Origin: Cognatiyoonia sediminum
GTDB lineage: Bacteria > Pseudomonadota > Alphaproteobacteria > Rhodobacterales > Rhodobacteraceae
Reading direction: 5' to 3'
Length of the DNA: 64,000 bases
NCBI RefSeq assembly: GCF_900129845.1
Contig: NZ_FQXB01000001.1
Coordinates: 62,001-126,000 of the forward strand
Shown here: positions 32,853 to 43,517 of the stretch, piece after piece
How the letters are laid out: each line of letters starts with the position of its first letter
Position numbering within the stretch: the stretch's first letter is position 1
Program-made: the position numbers and the translations under genes
The notes under the pieces: generated by a model
What the model saw: only the letters and a program-made list of their open reading frames with translations
What the model was told of the DNA's origin: nothing
Database searches by the model: none

Positions 32853-34001
32853 ATGGCAGGAAACAACGGCGGCCCTTGGGGCGGTGGTGGTAACAACGGC
32901 AGCGGGAACAATGGTAGCGGTGACGACCGCAATCGCCCTGACCGTAGACCGGGTCAAGATGGCCCGCAGATCCCTGAAATCGACGATCTCGTCAACAAAG
33001 GGCGCGAACAGCTCCGCGTTCTGATGGGCGGCGGTGGCGGCTCCAACAATGCGTCGGGTGGTTCCGGCGGCGGCGGCGGTCCGGCGATAACACGCGGCAC
33101 CGTCGGTTTGGGTATCTTGGCACTGGTGGCTCTTTGGCTGTTTGCATCGTTCTACACGGTGCGTCCGGAAGAAAAATCTGTTGAGCTTTTGCTTGGTAGC
33201 GAATCCGCAATTGGTGAACCTGGATTGAACTTCGCACCTTGGCCAATCGTTACGCGTGAAGTCTTGGCAGTTACAACGGAACGCAACATCGAAGTGGGCA
33301 CAGGCCGCGCTGGCGGTGATGCTGGTTTGATGCTGACTGGTGACGAAAACATCGTCGATGTCGATTTCCAAGTGGTTTGGAACATCTCCAACCCGTCTGA
33401 ATATCTCTTTAACCTCGCTGATCCGGCCCAAACGATTGAAGCTGTGTCAGAGTCCGCGATGCGGGAGATTATCGCACAATCGAACCTTGCGCCGATCCTT
33501 AACAGGGACCGTGGTGCCATTGCGGATCGTCTGCGCGATCAAATCCAAACCACGCTCGATAGCTATAATTCCGGCGTAAACATCGTCCGTGTGAATTTTG
33601 ACAAAGCTGACCCGCCCGAGCCGGTTATCGCATCCTTCCGTCAGGTTCAGGACGCCGAACAGGAGCGTGACCGTTTGCAGAACGTCGCGGATGCCTATGC
33701 GAACCAGCGCGTTGCTGGTGCGCGAGGTGAAGCAGCGCAGCTATTGGAACAGGCCGAAGCCTACCGTGCTCAGGTCGTGAACGAAGCCGTCGGTGAGGCG
33801 AGCCGTTTTAGCGCGGTTCTGTCCGAATATGAGAAGGCGCCAGAAGTGACCCGCAAACGACTGTATCTGGAAACGATGGAACAGGTGCTTGGTGGGGTGG
33901 ACATCATCCTGCTTGATGAAACAGGCGAAGGCAGCAATGGCGTCGTGCCTTACCTGCCTCTCAATGAACTGCGCAGCAACTCAAACGGAGGGTCGAACTA
34001 A
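32853..34001 (+). CDS. hflK: FtsH modulator HflK
   Basis: A 382-residue SPFH/prohibitin-family membrane protein. It begins with a Gly/Asn-rich segment (residues 1-70, repeated GNNGSG), then one transmembrane helix (about 85-107), a periplasmic SPFH domain and a coiled-coil tail (about 265-330). With HflC it forms the ring that surrounds and restrains FtsH. It shares one base with the hflC start. The Gly-rich N-terminus is the usual form. Confidence 0.95.
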   Translation: MAGNNGGPWGGGGNNGSGNNGSGDDRNRPDRRPGQDGPQIPEIDDLVNKGREQLRVLMGGGGGSNNASGGSGGGGGPAITRGTVGLGILALVALWLFASFYTVRPEEKSVELLLGSESAIGEPGLNFAPWPIVTREVLAVTTERNIEVGTGRAGGDAGLMLTGDENIVDVDFQVVWNISNPSEYLFNLADPAQTIEAVSESAMREIIAQSNLAPILNRDRGAIADRLRDQIQTTLDSYNSGVNIVRVNFDKADPPEPVIASFRQVQDAEQERDRLQNVADAYANQRVAGARGEAAQLLEQAEAYRAQVVNEAVGEASRFSAVLSEYEKAPEVTRKRLYLETMEQVLGGVDIILLDETGEGSNGVVPYLPLNELRSNSNGGSN

Positions 34002-34879
34002 TGCGTAAGACAGCTTTTCTTCTCCCCGCAGCCGTTGTTGTTCTGCTTCTTGCAGCGTCCTCGGTCTTTATCGTTGACGAACGTGAGAAGGCGCTGGTGC
34101 TCCAGTTTGGCCGGATCATCACGGTGAAAGAGGAACCCGGCCTTGGGTTCAAAGTGCCGCTGATCCAAGATGTCGTCCGTTATGACGACCGTATCTTGAG
34201 CCGTGACCTCGACCCAATCGAAGTCACGCCTTCCGATGATCGTCGTTTGGTAGTTGACGCCTTCGCACGCTACCGGATTTCCGATGTCACCCAATTCCGT
34301 GAAGCTGTTGGTGCCGGCGGTGAAGAGGTTGCGGCCCGTCGTCTCGACTCCATCCTGCGTGCGGAAACACGGGAAGTTTTGGGTACGGTGTCATCCAACG
34401 ACATTCTTTCCACAGATCGTGAAGCTTTGATGCTGCAAATCCGGAACGGTGCGATCGCAGAAGCTGAATCTTTGGGCTTGCAAGTGATCGACGTGCGCTT
34501 GAAGCGGACCGACCTTCCGCCGGAAAACTTGAACGCCACTTACGAGCGAATGAAAGCAGAACGGGAACGCGAAGCGGCTGACGAGATCGCGCGCGGTAAC
34601 GAGGCAGCCCAACGTGTGCGTGCGCAAGCTGACCGTACTGTGGTTGAACTTGTCTCTGACGCTCAGCGGCAGGCAGAGATCACCCGAGGTGAGGCGGATG
34701 CGGAACGGAACCGAATCTTTGCCGAAAGCTTTGGCGCGAACCCTGAATTCTTTGATTTCTATCGCTCTATGACCGCATATCAGCGTTCATTACAGCCTGG
34801 AAACTCAACAATGGTGTTGAGCCCAGAGAATGAGTTCTTCGATTATCTGAAGTCTGACACAGGTCCGGCAACGGAATGA
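34001..34879 (+). CDS. hflC: FtsH modulator HflC
   Basis: A 292-residue partner of HflK: short cytoplasmic start, one transmembrane helix (residues 7-25), a periplasmic SPFH domain (VDEREKALVLQFGRII) and a long coiled coil with ERMKAEREREAADEIARGNE. The gene starts inside the hflK stop codon (TAATG) and overlaps the next gene by ATGA, so three genes are coupled. Confidence 0.96.
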   Translation: MRKTAFLLPAAVVVLLLAASSVFIVDEREKALVLQFGRIITVKEEPGLGFKVPLIQDVVRYDDRILSRDLDPIEVTPSDDRRLVVDAFARYRISDVTQFREAVGAGGEEVAARRLDSILRAETREVLGTVSSNDILSTDREALMLQIRNGAIAEAESLGLQVIDVRLKRTDLPPENLNATYERMKAEREREAADEIARGNEAAQRVRAQADRTVVELVSDAQRQAEITRGEADAERNRIFAESFGANPEFFDFYRSMTAYQRSLQPGNSTMVLSPENEFFDYLKSDTGPATE

Positions 34880-35076
34880 TCGCGTACATTCTACTAGCAC
34901 TAGGATTGGTGCTGTTGATCGAGGGGCTGGTGTACGCACTGGCCCCTTCGCTTGTAGAGCAACTGCTTGCTGCGTTGAGGTCGATACCGATTGATCAACG
35001 GCGGATCATGGGTGTTTTTGCGATGGTTTTGGGGGCGCTACTGCTCTGGTGTGCACGCGCCTTAGGATTGCAATGA
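34876..35076 (+). CDS. DUF2065 small membrane protein
   Basis: A 66-residue protein with two hydrophobic segments, beginning MIAYILLALGLVLLIEGLVY. It fits the DUF2065 family, regularly encoded next to hflKC. It starts with an ATGA overlap with hflC. Its function is unknown; position suggests a part in membrane quality control. Confidence 0.87.
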   Translation: MIAYILLALGLVLLIEGLVYALAPSLVEQLLAALRSIPIDQRRIMGVFAMVLGALLLWCARALGLQ

Positions 35077-35330
35077 CATGAAATCGCATGCCTTTTTCAG
35101 GCCTTGCCACGCCTAAAAAACGCGCGTATTCAACCAACCTGACTTAGCGTCAACGCATTCTTAAATTCCTGAAAATATTACTATTTCCTTAGGTTTTGTG
35201 CAGTTTTTGCACTCACGCGAGTTTTACCAAAGTCGATTGACGTTGGTGTTGCACTTCGCGCGGACTACATAGAACATCGGAAGCTCAGACAGCCCCGAGT
35301 TGTCAGGGAGAAACATTTGAGGAGATCGCT

Positions 35331-36818
35331 GTGAGTTCACAGGCATTGGTCATCGAAGAACAGTCACTCGCCCCGCGCCGCACCATCACTGCACTGGTTG
35401 CAGGCGCTGCCATCGCCCTTGCGATGGCCGTAGGCACCCCAACACCATCTTACGGACAAGATCGTCCTGCAACCTTTGCCGATTTGGCTGAGCAAGTCAG
35501 CCCGAGCGTGGTCAACATCACGACATCGACAGTGGTTGCTGGACAAACAGGTCCGCAAGGCATCGTTCCAGAAGGATCGCCGTTTGAAGACTTCTTTGAG
35601 GATCTTCAGCCAGAAGGCGACAACAACAGGCAGCGTCGATCGTCTGCGTTAGGCTCCGGCTTCGTGATCTCCGAAGACGGTTATATTGTCACCAACAACC
35701 ACGTCATCGAAGGCGCTGACGAGATTTTGGTCGAGTTTTATCCCGGGGGTGAGCCCGGGGTTCCGGCTGAGTTGGTGGGCACTGACCCTAACACAGATAT
35801 CGCGCTGCTGAAGGTTGACCTCGAAGGGCTACCGTTTGTTGAGTTCGGCGACAGCAACGCCGAAGGTGCGCGCGTTGGGGATTGGGTTATGGCCATGGGC
35901 AACCCGCTGGGGCAGGGGTTCTCTGTCTCGGCTGGCATCGTCTCAGCCCGCAACCGCGCCCTTTCTGGTACGTATGACGACTACATCCAGACGGACGCCG
36001 CGATTAATCGTGGTAACTCTGGCGGACCGCTGTTCAACATGGATGGTGAAGTGATTGGTGTGAACACGGCAATCCTGTCGCCAAACGGCGGCTCCATTGG
36101 GATCGGCTTTGCGATGTCATCTGCGGTTGTCACTAACGTGGTCGACCAACTGGAAGAATTTGGCGAAACACGTCGCGGCTGGCTGGGTGTCCGCATCCAA
36201 GACGTGACACCTGATATGGTCGACGCGATTGATGGCCTTGAAACTGCGCGTGGCGCCTTGGTGACAGAAGTACCACCCGGCCCGGCGGAAGACGCAGGTA
36301 TGGCATCGGGCGATGTGATCACGATCTTTGATGGCGTCGAAATCGAAGACACGCGCGAGTTGGTCCGTGTTGTTGGCAACTCTCCTGTAGGCAAAGAGGT
36401 GGCCGTCACTGTTCTTCGGAGCGGAGATGAAACCGATCTGACTGTTGTGCTGGGTCGCCGCGAGACAGCCGAAGCCGTTGCTTTCCCTGCGCCAGAGCCA
36501 GAAGAGGAAGTGGCGCCTGAATCTACGGAATTGCTTGGCTTGTCCTTGTCTGTCGTAACGGAAGAGTTGCAGGATCAATACGGTATCACCGGTGAAGATG
36601 GCCTGGTGATCACTGCGATTGACCCTGAATCTGAAGCGGCGTCTAAGGGCCTTCTGGAAGGTGACGTGATCACCGAAGCCGGTCAGCAAAAAGTCGCGTC
36701 GGTAGAGGATTTCGAAGCACGCATCGAAGAAGCGAAGGAAGCCGGACGCAAGTCCTTGCTTTTGCTGGTGCGCCGTGGCGGTGACCCACGTTTCGTGGCG
36801 CTCGGCCTTGAAGAGTAA
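35331..36818 (+). CDS. Do/DegP-family periplasmic serine protease
   Basis: A 495-residue HtrA-type protease and chaperone for misfolded periplasmic proteins. An N-terminal basic region then a hydrophobic segment (about residues 20-35) acts as signal/anchor. The catalytic triad is His124 in NNHVIEG, Asp156 in NTDIALLKV and Ser230 in NRGNSGGPLF. Two PDZ domains follow (about 285-370 and 395-485). The start is GTG 35331 with GGAG upstream. It lies after hflKC and DUF2065 but with a 254-bp gap that probably holds its own promoter. I leave the gene symbol open because degP, degQ and mucD cannot be separated here. Confidence 0.95.
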   Translation: MSSQALVIEEQSLAPRRTITALVAGAAIALAMAVGTPTPSYGQDRPATFADLAEQVSPSVVNITTSTVVAGQTGPQGIVPEGSPFEDFFEDLQPEGDNNRQRRSSALGSGFVISEDGYIVTNNHVIEGADEILVEFYPGGEPGVPAELVGTDPNTDIALLKVDLEGLPFVEFGDSNAEGARVGDWVMAMGNPLGQGFSVSAGIVSARNRALSGTYDDYIQTDAAINRGNSGGPLFNMDGEVIGVNTAILSPNGGSIGIGFAMSSAVVTNVVDQLEEFGETRRGWLGVRIQDVTPDMVDAIDGLETARGALVTEVPPGPAEDAGMASGDVITIFDGVEIEDTRELVRVVGNSPVGKEVAVTVLRSGDETDLTVVLGRRETAEAVAFPAPEPEEEVAPESTELLGLSLSVVTEELQDQYGITGEDGLVITAIDPESEAASKGLLEGDVITEAGQQKVASVEDFEARIEEAKEAGRKSLLLLVRRGGDPRFVALGLEE

Positions 36819-36838
36819 CAGCATTTAGAGACCGAAAG

Positions 36839-36864
36839 AGGCGGGTCCTTGGCCCGCCTTTTTT
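36839..36864 (+). terminator. Rho-independent terminator of the Do protease gene
   Basis: A 7-bp stem AGGCGGG / CCCGCCT with a 7-base loop is followed by TTTTTT, about 20 bp after the protease stop. Confidence 0.9.
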
Positions 36865-36930
36865 GTATGGAACCGTCATCCATGTTGAGAAGGCAAAACT
36901 CTGTCGCATTTCAACTGAATAACGTTGTAA

Positions 36931-38014
<1,084 letters not shown>

Positions 38015-38018
<4 letters not shown>

Positions 38019-38788
38019 ACTGCGATTGTTGCGAAACAGATCAAGATCACAATCTCGGTCACCAGCTGCGTCGCGCCAAGAACGTCTCCGGTCTGGCCAC
38101 CGATCTTTACCTTTGCAATTGCTGCGCAAGCGAAAGCCGATAGGGCCGCTGCGACTAAGATGAACGGCGTCGCCCAACCGGCAAAAAACAACGTCACGAA
38201 TATAGCGACGCCGCAACCGACAAGCATGGTGCTTTGTGACGGTCTGCCGACGGATTGGCTCAGCCCGCCCTCTCTTGCATGAGGAAGGAATGTCATCAGC
38301 ACCACCATGTTGGTGCGTGAAACGGTGGCCGCGACGATAAGTGCGGGCCAGAATACCTCTGTGCTCAAAACACCTAACACGGCCCCGAAACGGAGCATCA
38401 CTGAGAAGACCAAGGCAAGGACACCATAAGCACCGATCCGGCTGTCTTTCATGATTTCCAGACGTCGATCCTTGGTCCATCCGCCCCACAGCCCGTCGGC
38501 GCAATCCGCCAAGCCATCTTCGTGCATGGCACCTGTCAGCACGACAGGAATGATCAGGCAGAATGTAGCAATGACGAGGGGAGGTAAACCGAGCCAGAGA
38601 AAGAGAGACGCAAACATCCACGTGATGAACGCGATGCAAATGCCCACAATTGGATAGGCCCAAGCCGATGCGGCTCCTCGTTCCATCGCCGCATCCGTAT
38701 CAACGCGAATGGGCAATCGGGTGAGCAGCCCAAGTGCTGCGGGCACATCTGCCCAAGTGACCAAAGGTGGGGTGTCGCCTTTTTGCAA
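38015..38788 (-). CDS. cobS: Adenosylcobinamide-GDP ribazoletransferase (cobalamin synthase)
   Basis: A ~257-residue polytopic membrane enzyme (also called CobV in some alphaproteobacteria) that joins alpha-ribazole to adenosylcobinamide-GDP in the last stage of B12 assembly. Visible motifs are GLLTRLPI near the start and MHEDGLADCADGLWGG, the conserved acidic metal-binding segment. I choose TTG 38788, with GAGG 7 bp upstream and a start just before the conserved core. In-frame ATG codons at 38878 and 38848 give extra residues that do not match the family. It is divergent from cobT, 77 bp apart. Confidence 0.92.
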
Positions 38789-38865
38789 AAACTCGCCTCG
38801 TTCTGCGCTTTCATTTCCGATTTTGATCGTTAGACATGTCGCGACCATTACGCAATGAGGACACG

Positions 38866-39882
38866 ATGAGCGCGCCATTTTCTACCTTAGCCGAGTTTCG
38901 GGCCGTTCTGGCCAATGCACCGGGCAAGAATACCGAAGCCCAAGCAGGTGCTGAGGCGCGCAATGGGCAATTGACCAAACCTCCGGGCGCCTTGGGACGA
39001 TTGGAAGATTTGGCAATTTGGTACGCCAGCTGGCGCGGAACAGATCGACCAGAGATGAAAGCCCCTCAGGTGATCATCTTTGCCGGTAACCATGGCGTTT
39101 GCGCACAAGGTGTCTCTGCATTCCCGCCAGAGGTCACGGTGCAGATGGTGGCAAACTTTGAACATGGCGGCGCGGCGATCAATCAGCTCTCCAAGGCGTT
39201 TGGCGCGAAGATGGATGTGCATGCGCTCGACCTTGACACGCCGACAGCGGATTTCACCCAGGCCCCCGCGATGACCGAAGAAGAGGTCGTGGCTGCCCTT
39301 CAAACCGGTTGGAATGCCGTTGATCCGAATGCAGACGTGCTTGTCACGGGCGAAATGGGCATCGGCAATACGACTTCCGCAGCCGCCGTCGCGGCGGCGG
39401 TCTTTGGTGGCGAAGCTGGCGATTGGACGGGCCGTGGTACGGGCGTGGATGACGCTGGTTTGAGCCGCAAAACCGATGTGGTCGCGCGCGGTTTGGCGCT
39501 GCACGCCGATGCGATCAAAGACCCGCTTCAGGCGCTTCGGTGTTTGGGTGGACGCGAACTTGCTGCGATGGCCGGAGCGATTGCAGCGGCACGGTCTTGC
39601 AGCATTCCTGTGATCCTTGATGGCTTCATTTGTTCTGCTGCGGCTGCTAGCCTTCATGCGGCCCAAGACGGGGCGCTCGATCACGTGGTCGCGGGACATC
39701 TGAGCGCTGAAGGCGCGCATGCCAATATCCTGTCTAACCTTGGGAAAGACCCGCTTTTGAGCCTTGGTCTAAGACTGGGAGAGGGGTCAGGCGCTGCATT
39801 GGCTTTGGGCGTTCTGAAAGGTGCGATTGCCTGCCATTCCGGCATGGCGACCTTTGCCGAGGCAGGCGTCGCAGACGGGTGA
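38866..39882 (+). CDS. cobT: Nicotinate-nucleotide:dimethylbenzimidazole phosphoribosyltransferase
   Basis: A 338-residue enzyme (CobU in the alternative nomenclature) making alpha-ribazole phosphate for the lower ligand of B12. Visible motifs are [45 protein letters not shown] and the C-terminal [12 protein letters not shown] with the catalytic Glu. ATG 38866 has a GAGG ribosome site; an in-frame ATG at 38836 lies within the divergent gap. With cobS it supplies the nucleotide-loop steps of cobalamin synthesis. It ends directly against the stop of the convergent gene. Confidence 0.96.
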   Translation: MSAPFSTLAEFRAVLANAPGKNTEAQAGAEARNGQLTKPPGALGRLEDLAIWYASWRGTDRPEMKAPQVIIFAGNHGVCAQGVSAFPPEVTVQMVANFEHGGAAINQLSKAFGAKMDVHALDLDTPTADFTQAPAMTEEEVVAALQTGWNAVDPNADVLVTGEMGIGNTTSAAAVAAAVFGGEAGDWTGRGTGVDDAGLSRKTDVVARGLALHADAIKDPLQALRCLGGRELAAMAGAIAAARSCSIPVILDGFICSAAAASLHAAQDGALDHVVAGHLSAEGAHANILSNLGKDPLLSLGLRLGEGSGAALALGVLKGAIACHSGMATFAEAGVADG

Positions 39883-42660
39883 TCAACCCGGCACTTGTAA
39901 CGCGTAGGTACGCCCGCGTTTGACGTAGTTGAGCGCGGTGTCGCCAATCGCTGTGACCCGTCCACCATCAAGTGAATCGCCAACTTCAACGCGAACATAG
40001 CGACCGTTCGCCAGTCGTATAAGGGCGCGGCGATCAGATGGGCGTCCATAGACGCCAATCAGGTTGATTTCGCGCAAGCGGATCGCGTTGTCGATGGTCG
40101 CGGCCCGAGCAACGCCTCCTGGGACGGGTCCAGAAGCAACAGCCGGTGCGGAAGCGACTGCAGCGGGTGCAGCCGGCGCGCGCGCTGAGGCTGCGACTGC
40201 TCGCGCAACTGCGCGTTCGAAATTGCGGGGGCGCGTATCGGGGCGCTTTGAGACCAAAACCGCTTGGCGTGTCACCGATACGAAAGGCGAAGCGGGTGCC
40301 GCATCCGCGATAGCGGCGAGAACCGAATTGATCCCTTCCTCGGTCGCTTCAGGCGTTGCCGCAGGTGCCACGCTACTCGGCCGGAGCGATGGTCTAAACC
40401 CTGCAAGTGCTGGGTCTGCGATGGCGAGAAGGTCGATAGGTGGTCCTTCGAGCGTTGTTGGCCGGACGCTCGGACGGAAACCAGCCAAGGTTGGATCCGC
40501 GGTGTCGATGAGGTTCGTTAAGACCGCTGGTTCGGGTGTCGGAACAGGGGCTATGGCCGCAGGACGGATTGATGGCCGGAAGTTTGCGAGGTTCACGCCT
40601 GCAAGGGTCACAGCATTCGTCGGGTTGACGACTACGCCTGGTGTTGCAGTCTCCGCAGTCTCCGCAGTCTCCGCAGTCTCCGCAGTCTCCGCAGTCTCCG
40701 CAGTCTCCGCAGTCTCCGCAGTCTCCGCAGTCTCCGCAGTTTCCAACTCAACGACGGTTGGCTCCTCTGGTTCGAGCGTCGCTTGCAAGTCAGTCAAGGC
40801 AGAAGGCCGTAGCGGCGGTGGGTTCAGCGGTGCCCCCGCAAGGACCACCAAATCGTCATTGTCTATGAGAACGTTTGTGTTTTCAGGGGCAGCAGCCGCA
40901 GCGACTTCGGGAAGAGGCGCAATCCCATCAGGGCGCAAAGGAGGCACTTTCGGGGGTTGCCCAGCCACCAACACAAGCGGAGCGTTTCCGCCTGTCAGCG
41001 GCCTTTCGACGACCACATCTGGTATTTCTGTTCCAGGTCGGAAGGGCGGAATTTTTTCAGGGGCGCCAGAGAAAACGATTGTCCCGTCTGGTGTCACGGT
41101 GCCTTCGGGCGTGGCCAGAATGAACCCCCGGAGATCGCGCGCGAATGTCACGCCCGGTGGCGGCGGATTGCGCGGCGTCGCGATGTTGGCGTCTGGCGCC
41201 ATCACCTCACGATCAGGGATAGCGATTTGATCCAATCGGCCCTCATCAAAGATCGATTTGGCTTCAATGAACCCCTCCAGATCACCACCGCGCGGAAGAA
41301 GAGGCATCCGTGGTGCCCGTTGGTAGACACCGGTTGCGGCGTAAATTCGATCAGCCTCCGCAGGGGAAAGAACCCGACCAACGGCCTCTCTCAAAACCGG
41401 TAGCGTTCCCGCTGGAGATTCTGGCGCAGGCAATGGGGCAGCGACGTCTTGTGGAGCAACTTCAACCGTTGTTTCTTCGCGAAGCTCGGGGGCGATGTCG
41501 GTTGACGCCTCGACCGTTTCCGTCGTTTCCAATGGAGCTTCTGTGTCTTCAACCTCTGGCGCGACAACGGTTTCGACCGGCTGCGGCGCAGGTGTTTCGA
41601 TAATGTCAGGCGTGCGGAACCAACCGGCGATGCCATCTTCGCTCAGAGTGTTGGCCCAGAGCGCGACCAAGAACAAGAATATCAACAATCCAGCGGTGAG
41701 CATCAAACCCAAGAACCGAGGCTTGCCGCCGACGCGTACCTTTGCCCGTGCGCCGTGCACAGTCATTGCGGCTGCTTCGGACGCTTTCTCTTTTTTGCGC
41801 TTAGCCTTTGGAGCCATTTTCGGTTTTGAAGGTTCAACGACCGGTGCGGGAGCGGCCAGGACTTCAGGTTTGGGAGCCGGGTTTTCCACAGCAACGGTGG
41901 CCAGACCAACCGCTGGAGCGGCACTCGGAGGGGTAGGCTCTACCGTCCGACGCGTTCCAAAAAGCGGGACTTCGTCTACCTCTTCCTCTTCAGGCGTCTC
42001 CGCGTCCACTGAAACGACAGTTTCAACATCCTCTAAGTCTGGTTCCTCAGCGGTCTCTTCCGTCGCCGCCTCAGATGCAGATTCTACTACGTCTTCGGCG
42101 TCCTGATTGTCTTCTGAGGTTTCCCGCTCGTCATCTGGTGCGACCGCATCAGCTTCAATGTCCATTGCAGGTAAAACTGCCATGCCTGCAGCGGCCCGTT
42201 CATAGCCATTAGCATCGCCAAAAACTATCTCGTTGCGGAACGTAAACGGTTCTGGCTCTGCAACAATAGCAGCAACGTCGAAACCATGTTCGCGCGCGAA
42301 ACCCGCTGCTTCTTCCAAAGTCTCCTTGGCAACAGCGGCAATAAACGTGCGCCCGCCGGTTCGATCAAAATCTATTTCGAGCTGATCGACGTCGTAGGGT
42401 GTCGTCCCATCCAAGGCGGCACGCACATCGTCGTACGATGTTTGCGCCGTATCGATGGTCATGAATTTGATCTGATCAGCAGGAATAATCAGTTTGGCTA
42501 ATACTGGGGCTTCGCCCGCATTTGCTCTAAGATCAGAAAGCTCGGTCGCCAAATCCTCAGCATCCGGAGCAACCTCACCAACGATTTGCCAGCCGTCGCT
42601 CACCCGACGCAAAAGTCGGATCCCCTCGAAGGAAAGCGATAGTGCAAAGTTTGGCGTCAT
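39883..42660 (-). CDS. 925-aa inner-membrane protein with PilM-like start and GspC/PilP-like C-terminus
   Basis: The N-terminal ~150 residues resemble a PilM/GspL-type actin-like fold (ALSLSFEGIRLLRRVSDGWQ and VRAALDGTTPYDVDQLEIDF). Residues ~160-300 are an acidic/proline-rich spacer, ~315-336 one transmembrane helix, and the long Pro/Ala-rich remainder is probably periplasmic. The last ~60 residues (LIGVYGRPSDRRALIRLANG and YVRVEVGDSLDGGRVTAIGD) resemble GspC/PilP homology regions that recruit outer-membrane secretins. A run of 11 Glu-Thr-Ala units comes from a 9-bp tandem repeat at 40646-40744. The function is unknown; a cell-envelope scaffold for a secretion or pilus-like machine is a hypothesis. 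No such machine is encoded next to it here. Confidence 0.85.
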   Translation of the reverse strand: MTPNFALSLSFEGIRLLRRVSDGWQIVGEVAPDAEDLATELSDLRANAGEAPVLAKLIIPADQIKFMTIDTAQTSYDDVRAALDGTTPYDVDQLEIDFDRTGGRTFIAAVAKETLEEAAGFAREHGFDVAAIVAEPEPFTFRNEIVFGDANGYERAAAGMAVLPAMDIEADAVAPDDERETSEDNQDAEDVVESASEAATEETAEEPDLEDVETVVSVDAETPEEEEVDEVPLFGTRRTVEPTPPSAAPAVGLATVAVENPAPKPEVLAAPAPVVEPSKPKMAPKAKRKKEKASEAAAMTVHGARAKVRVGGKPRFLGLMLTAGLLIFLFLVALWANTLSEDGIAGWFRTPDIIETPAPQPVETVVAPEVEDTEAPLETTETVEASTDIAPELREETTVEVAPQDVAAPLPAPESPAGTLPVLREAVGRVLSPAEADRIYAATGVYQRAPRMPLLPRGGDLEGFIEAKSIFDEGRLDQIAIPDREVMAPDANIATPRNPPPPGVTFARDLRGFILATPEGTVTPDGTIVFSGAPEKIPPFRPGTEIPDVVVERPLTGGNAPLVLVAGQPPKVPPLRPDGIAPLPEVAAAAAPENTNVLIDNDDLVVLAGAPLNPPPLRPSALTDLQATLEPEEPTVVELETAETAETAETAETAETAETAETAETAETAETATPGVVVNPTNAVTLAGVNLANFRPSIRPAAIAPVPTPEPAVLTNLIDTADPTLAGFRPSVRPTTLEGPPIDLLAIADPALAGFRPSLRPSSVAPAATPEATEEGINSVLAAIADAAPASPFVSVTRQAVLVSKRPDTRPRNFERAVARAVAASARAPAAPAAVASAPAVASGPVPGGVARAATIDNAIRLREINLIGVYGRPSDRRALIRLANGRYVRVEVGDSLDGGRVTAIGDTALNYVKRGRTYALQVPG
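40646..40744. repeat. 9-bp tandem repeat inside the 925-aa gene
   Basis: Ten perfect copies of GCAGTCTCC plus one variant (GCAGTTTCC) run without interruption and translate on the minus strand as (Glu-Thr-Ala)11. Unit length is a multiple of three, so copy-number changes would alter protein length but not the reading frame. Confidence 0.97.
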
Positions 42661-42833
42661 CGTGTGCCCTTAGCATTCTCGACGGATCGGCAAAACCTGC
42701 ATTTGCCGCGCAGTTACGTGGTATAGCAATTTCCCGCCAAATCCAAGGTTTTGCTCATTTTTCACGATGAAATAGCGAAACGATTGGGCATAACAGGCTT
42801 AGACCTTAATTTTGATGTATCGGAGAGTCCAAT

Positions 42834-43517
42834 ATGCGCTCAATTCTTGCCACCATAGGGTTAATCACCATGCTCAGCACAACCAGCGCTGCCGCAGAGG
42901 GTGGCACCATCACCGTTTCTGGCACGGGCAATGTGTCTGTCGTTCCTGACATGGCGAACATCACGCTTGGTGTCTTCAATACTGCCGCTACTGCGCAGGA
43001 GGCTGTGTCAGGCATGAGCGACAGTATTGGCGCGGTTATCGACGGGTTGCTTGAGGCCGGCATTGACGAAACTGATATTCAGACCAGCAGCCTGCGCGTA
43101 AACCCCATTCAAGACTACAACGCAGATTCCGATAGGTCGCGGATCACGGGATACTCTGCGCAATCTATGGTCACGGTGCGGGTGACAGAAATAGACGAGC
43201 TTGGAGTGATTTTGGATCAGGTTTTGTCTAATGGTGCCAATCAACTCAACGGATTGCAATTTGACGTCGCTGATCGAGAGCCTCATTTGAACGCCGCGAG
43301 AGAACGCGCCGTCGCGGACGCGATGGCGAAAGCGCAGATCTATACGAACGCTGCAGGAGTGTCCTTAGGTGGCATTGTGTCGATGAGCGAAAGCGGAGGT
43401 CGCGTAGCGCCTGTTGCCATGGAAATGTCAAACGCCCGCGCCTCAGGTGTCCCTGTCGCCGCGGGCGATATCTCGATTTCTGCCAATGTCACAATGACTT
43501 ACGCCATTGAAGATTAG
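42834..43517 (+). CDS. SIMPL-domain (DUF541) periplasmic protein
   Basis: A 227-residue exported protein with a signal peptide (first ~22 residues, ending TSAAAEG) and a SIMPL/DUF541 domain marked by ITVSGTGNVSVVPDMANITL, SSLRVNPIQDY and TGYSAQSMVTVRV. The family is linked to oxidative-stress protection and cell-surface assembly without a settled biochemical role. A GGAGAG ribosome site precedes the ATG. It ends 4 bp into the stop region of the convergent metY gene. Confidence 0.9.
   Translation: MRSILATIGLITMLSTTSAAAEGGTITVSGTGNVSVVPDMANITLGVFNTAATAQEAVSGMSDSIGAVIDGLLEAGIDETDIQTSSLRVNPIQDYNADSDRSRITGYSAQSMVTVRVTEIDELGVILDQVLSNGANQLNGLQFDVADREPHLNAARERAVADAMAKAQIYTNAAGVSLGGIVSMSESGGRVAPVAMEMSNARASGVPVAAGDISISANVTMTYAIED

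Noticed and set aside
38789-38865. Cobalamin riboswitch between cobS and cobT
   Set aside because: The 77-bp gap is too short for a B12 riboswitch and shows no B12-box-like sequence.
40646-40744. CRISPR array
   Set aside because: Units are 9 bp and contiguous without spacers; it is a coding tandem repeat.
40064-41230. 388-aa plus-strand Gly/Ser/Ala ORF
   Set aside because: Antisense of the 925-aa protein, including its 9-bp repeat; no start signal or family.
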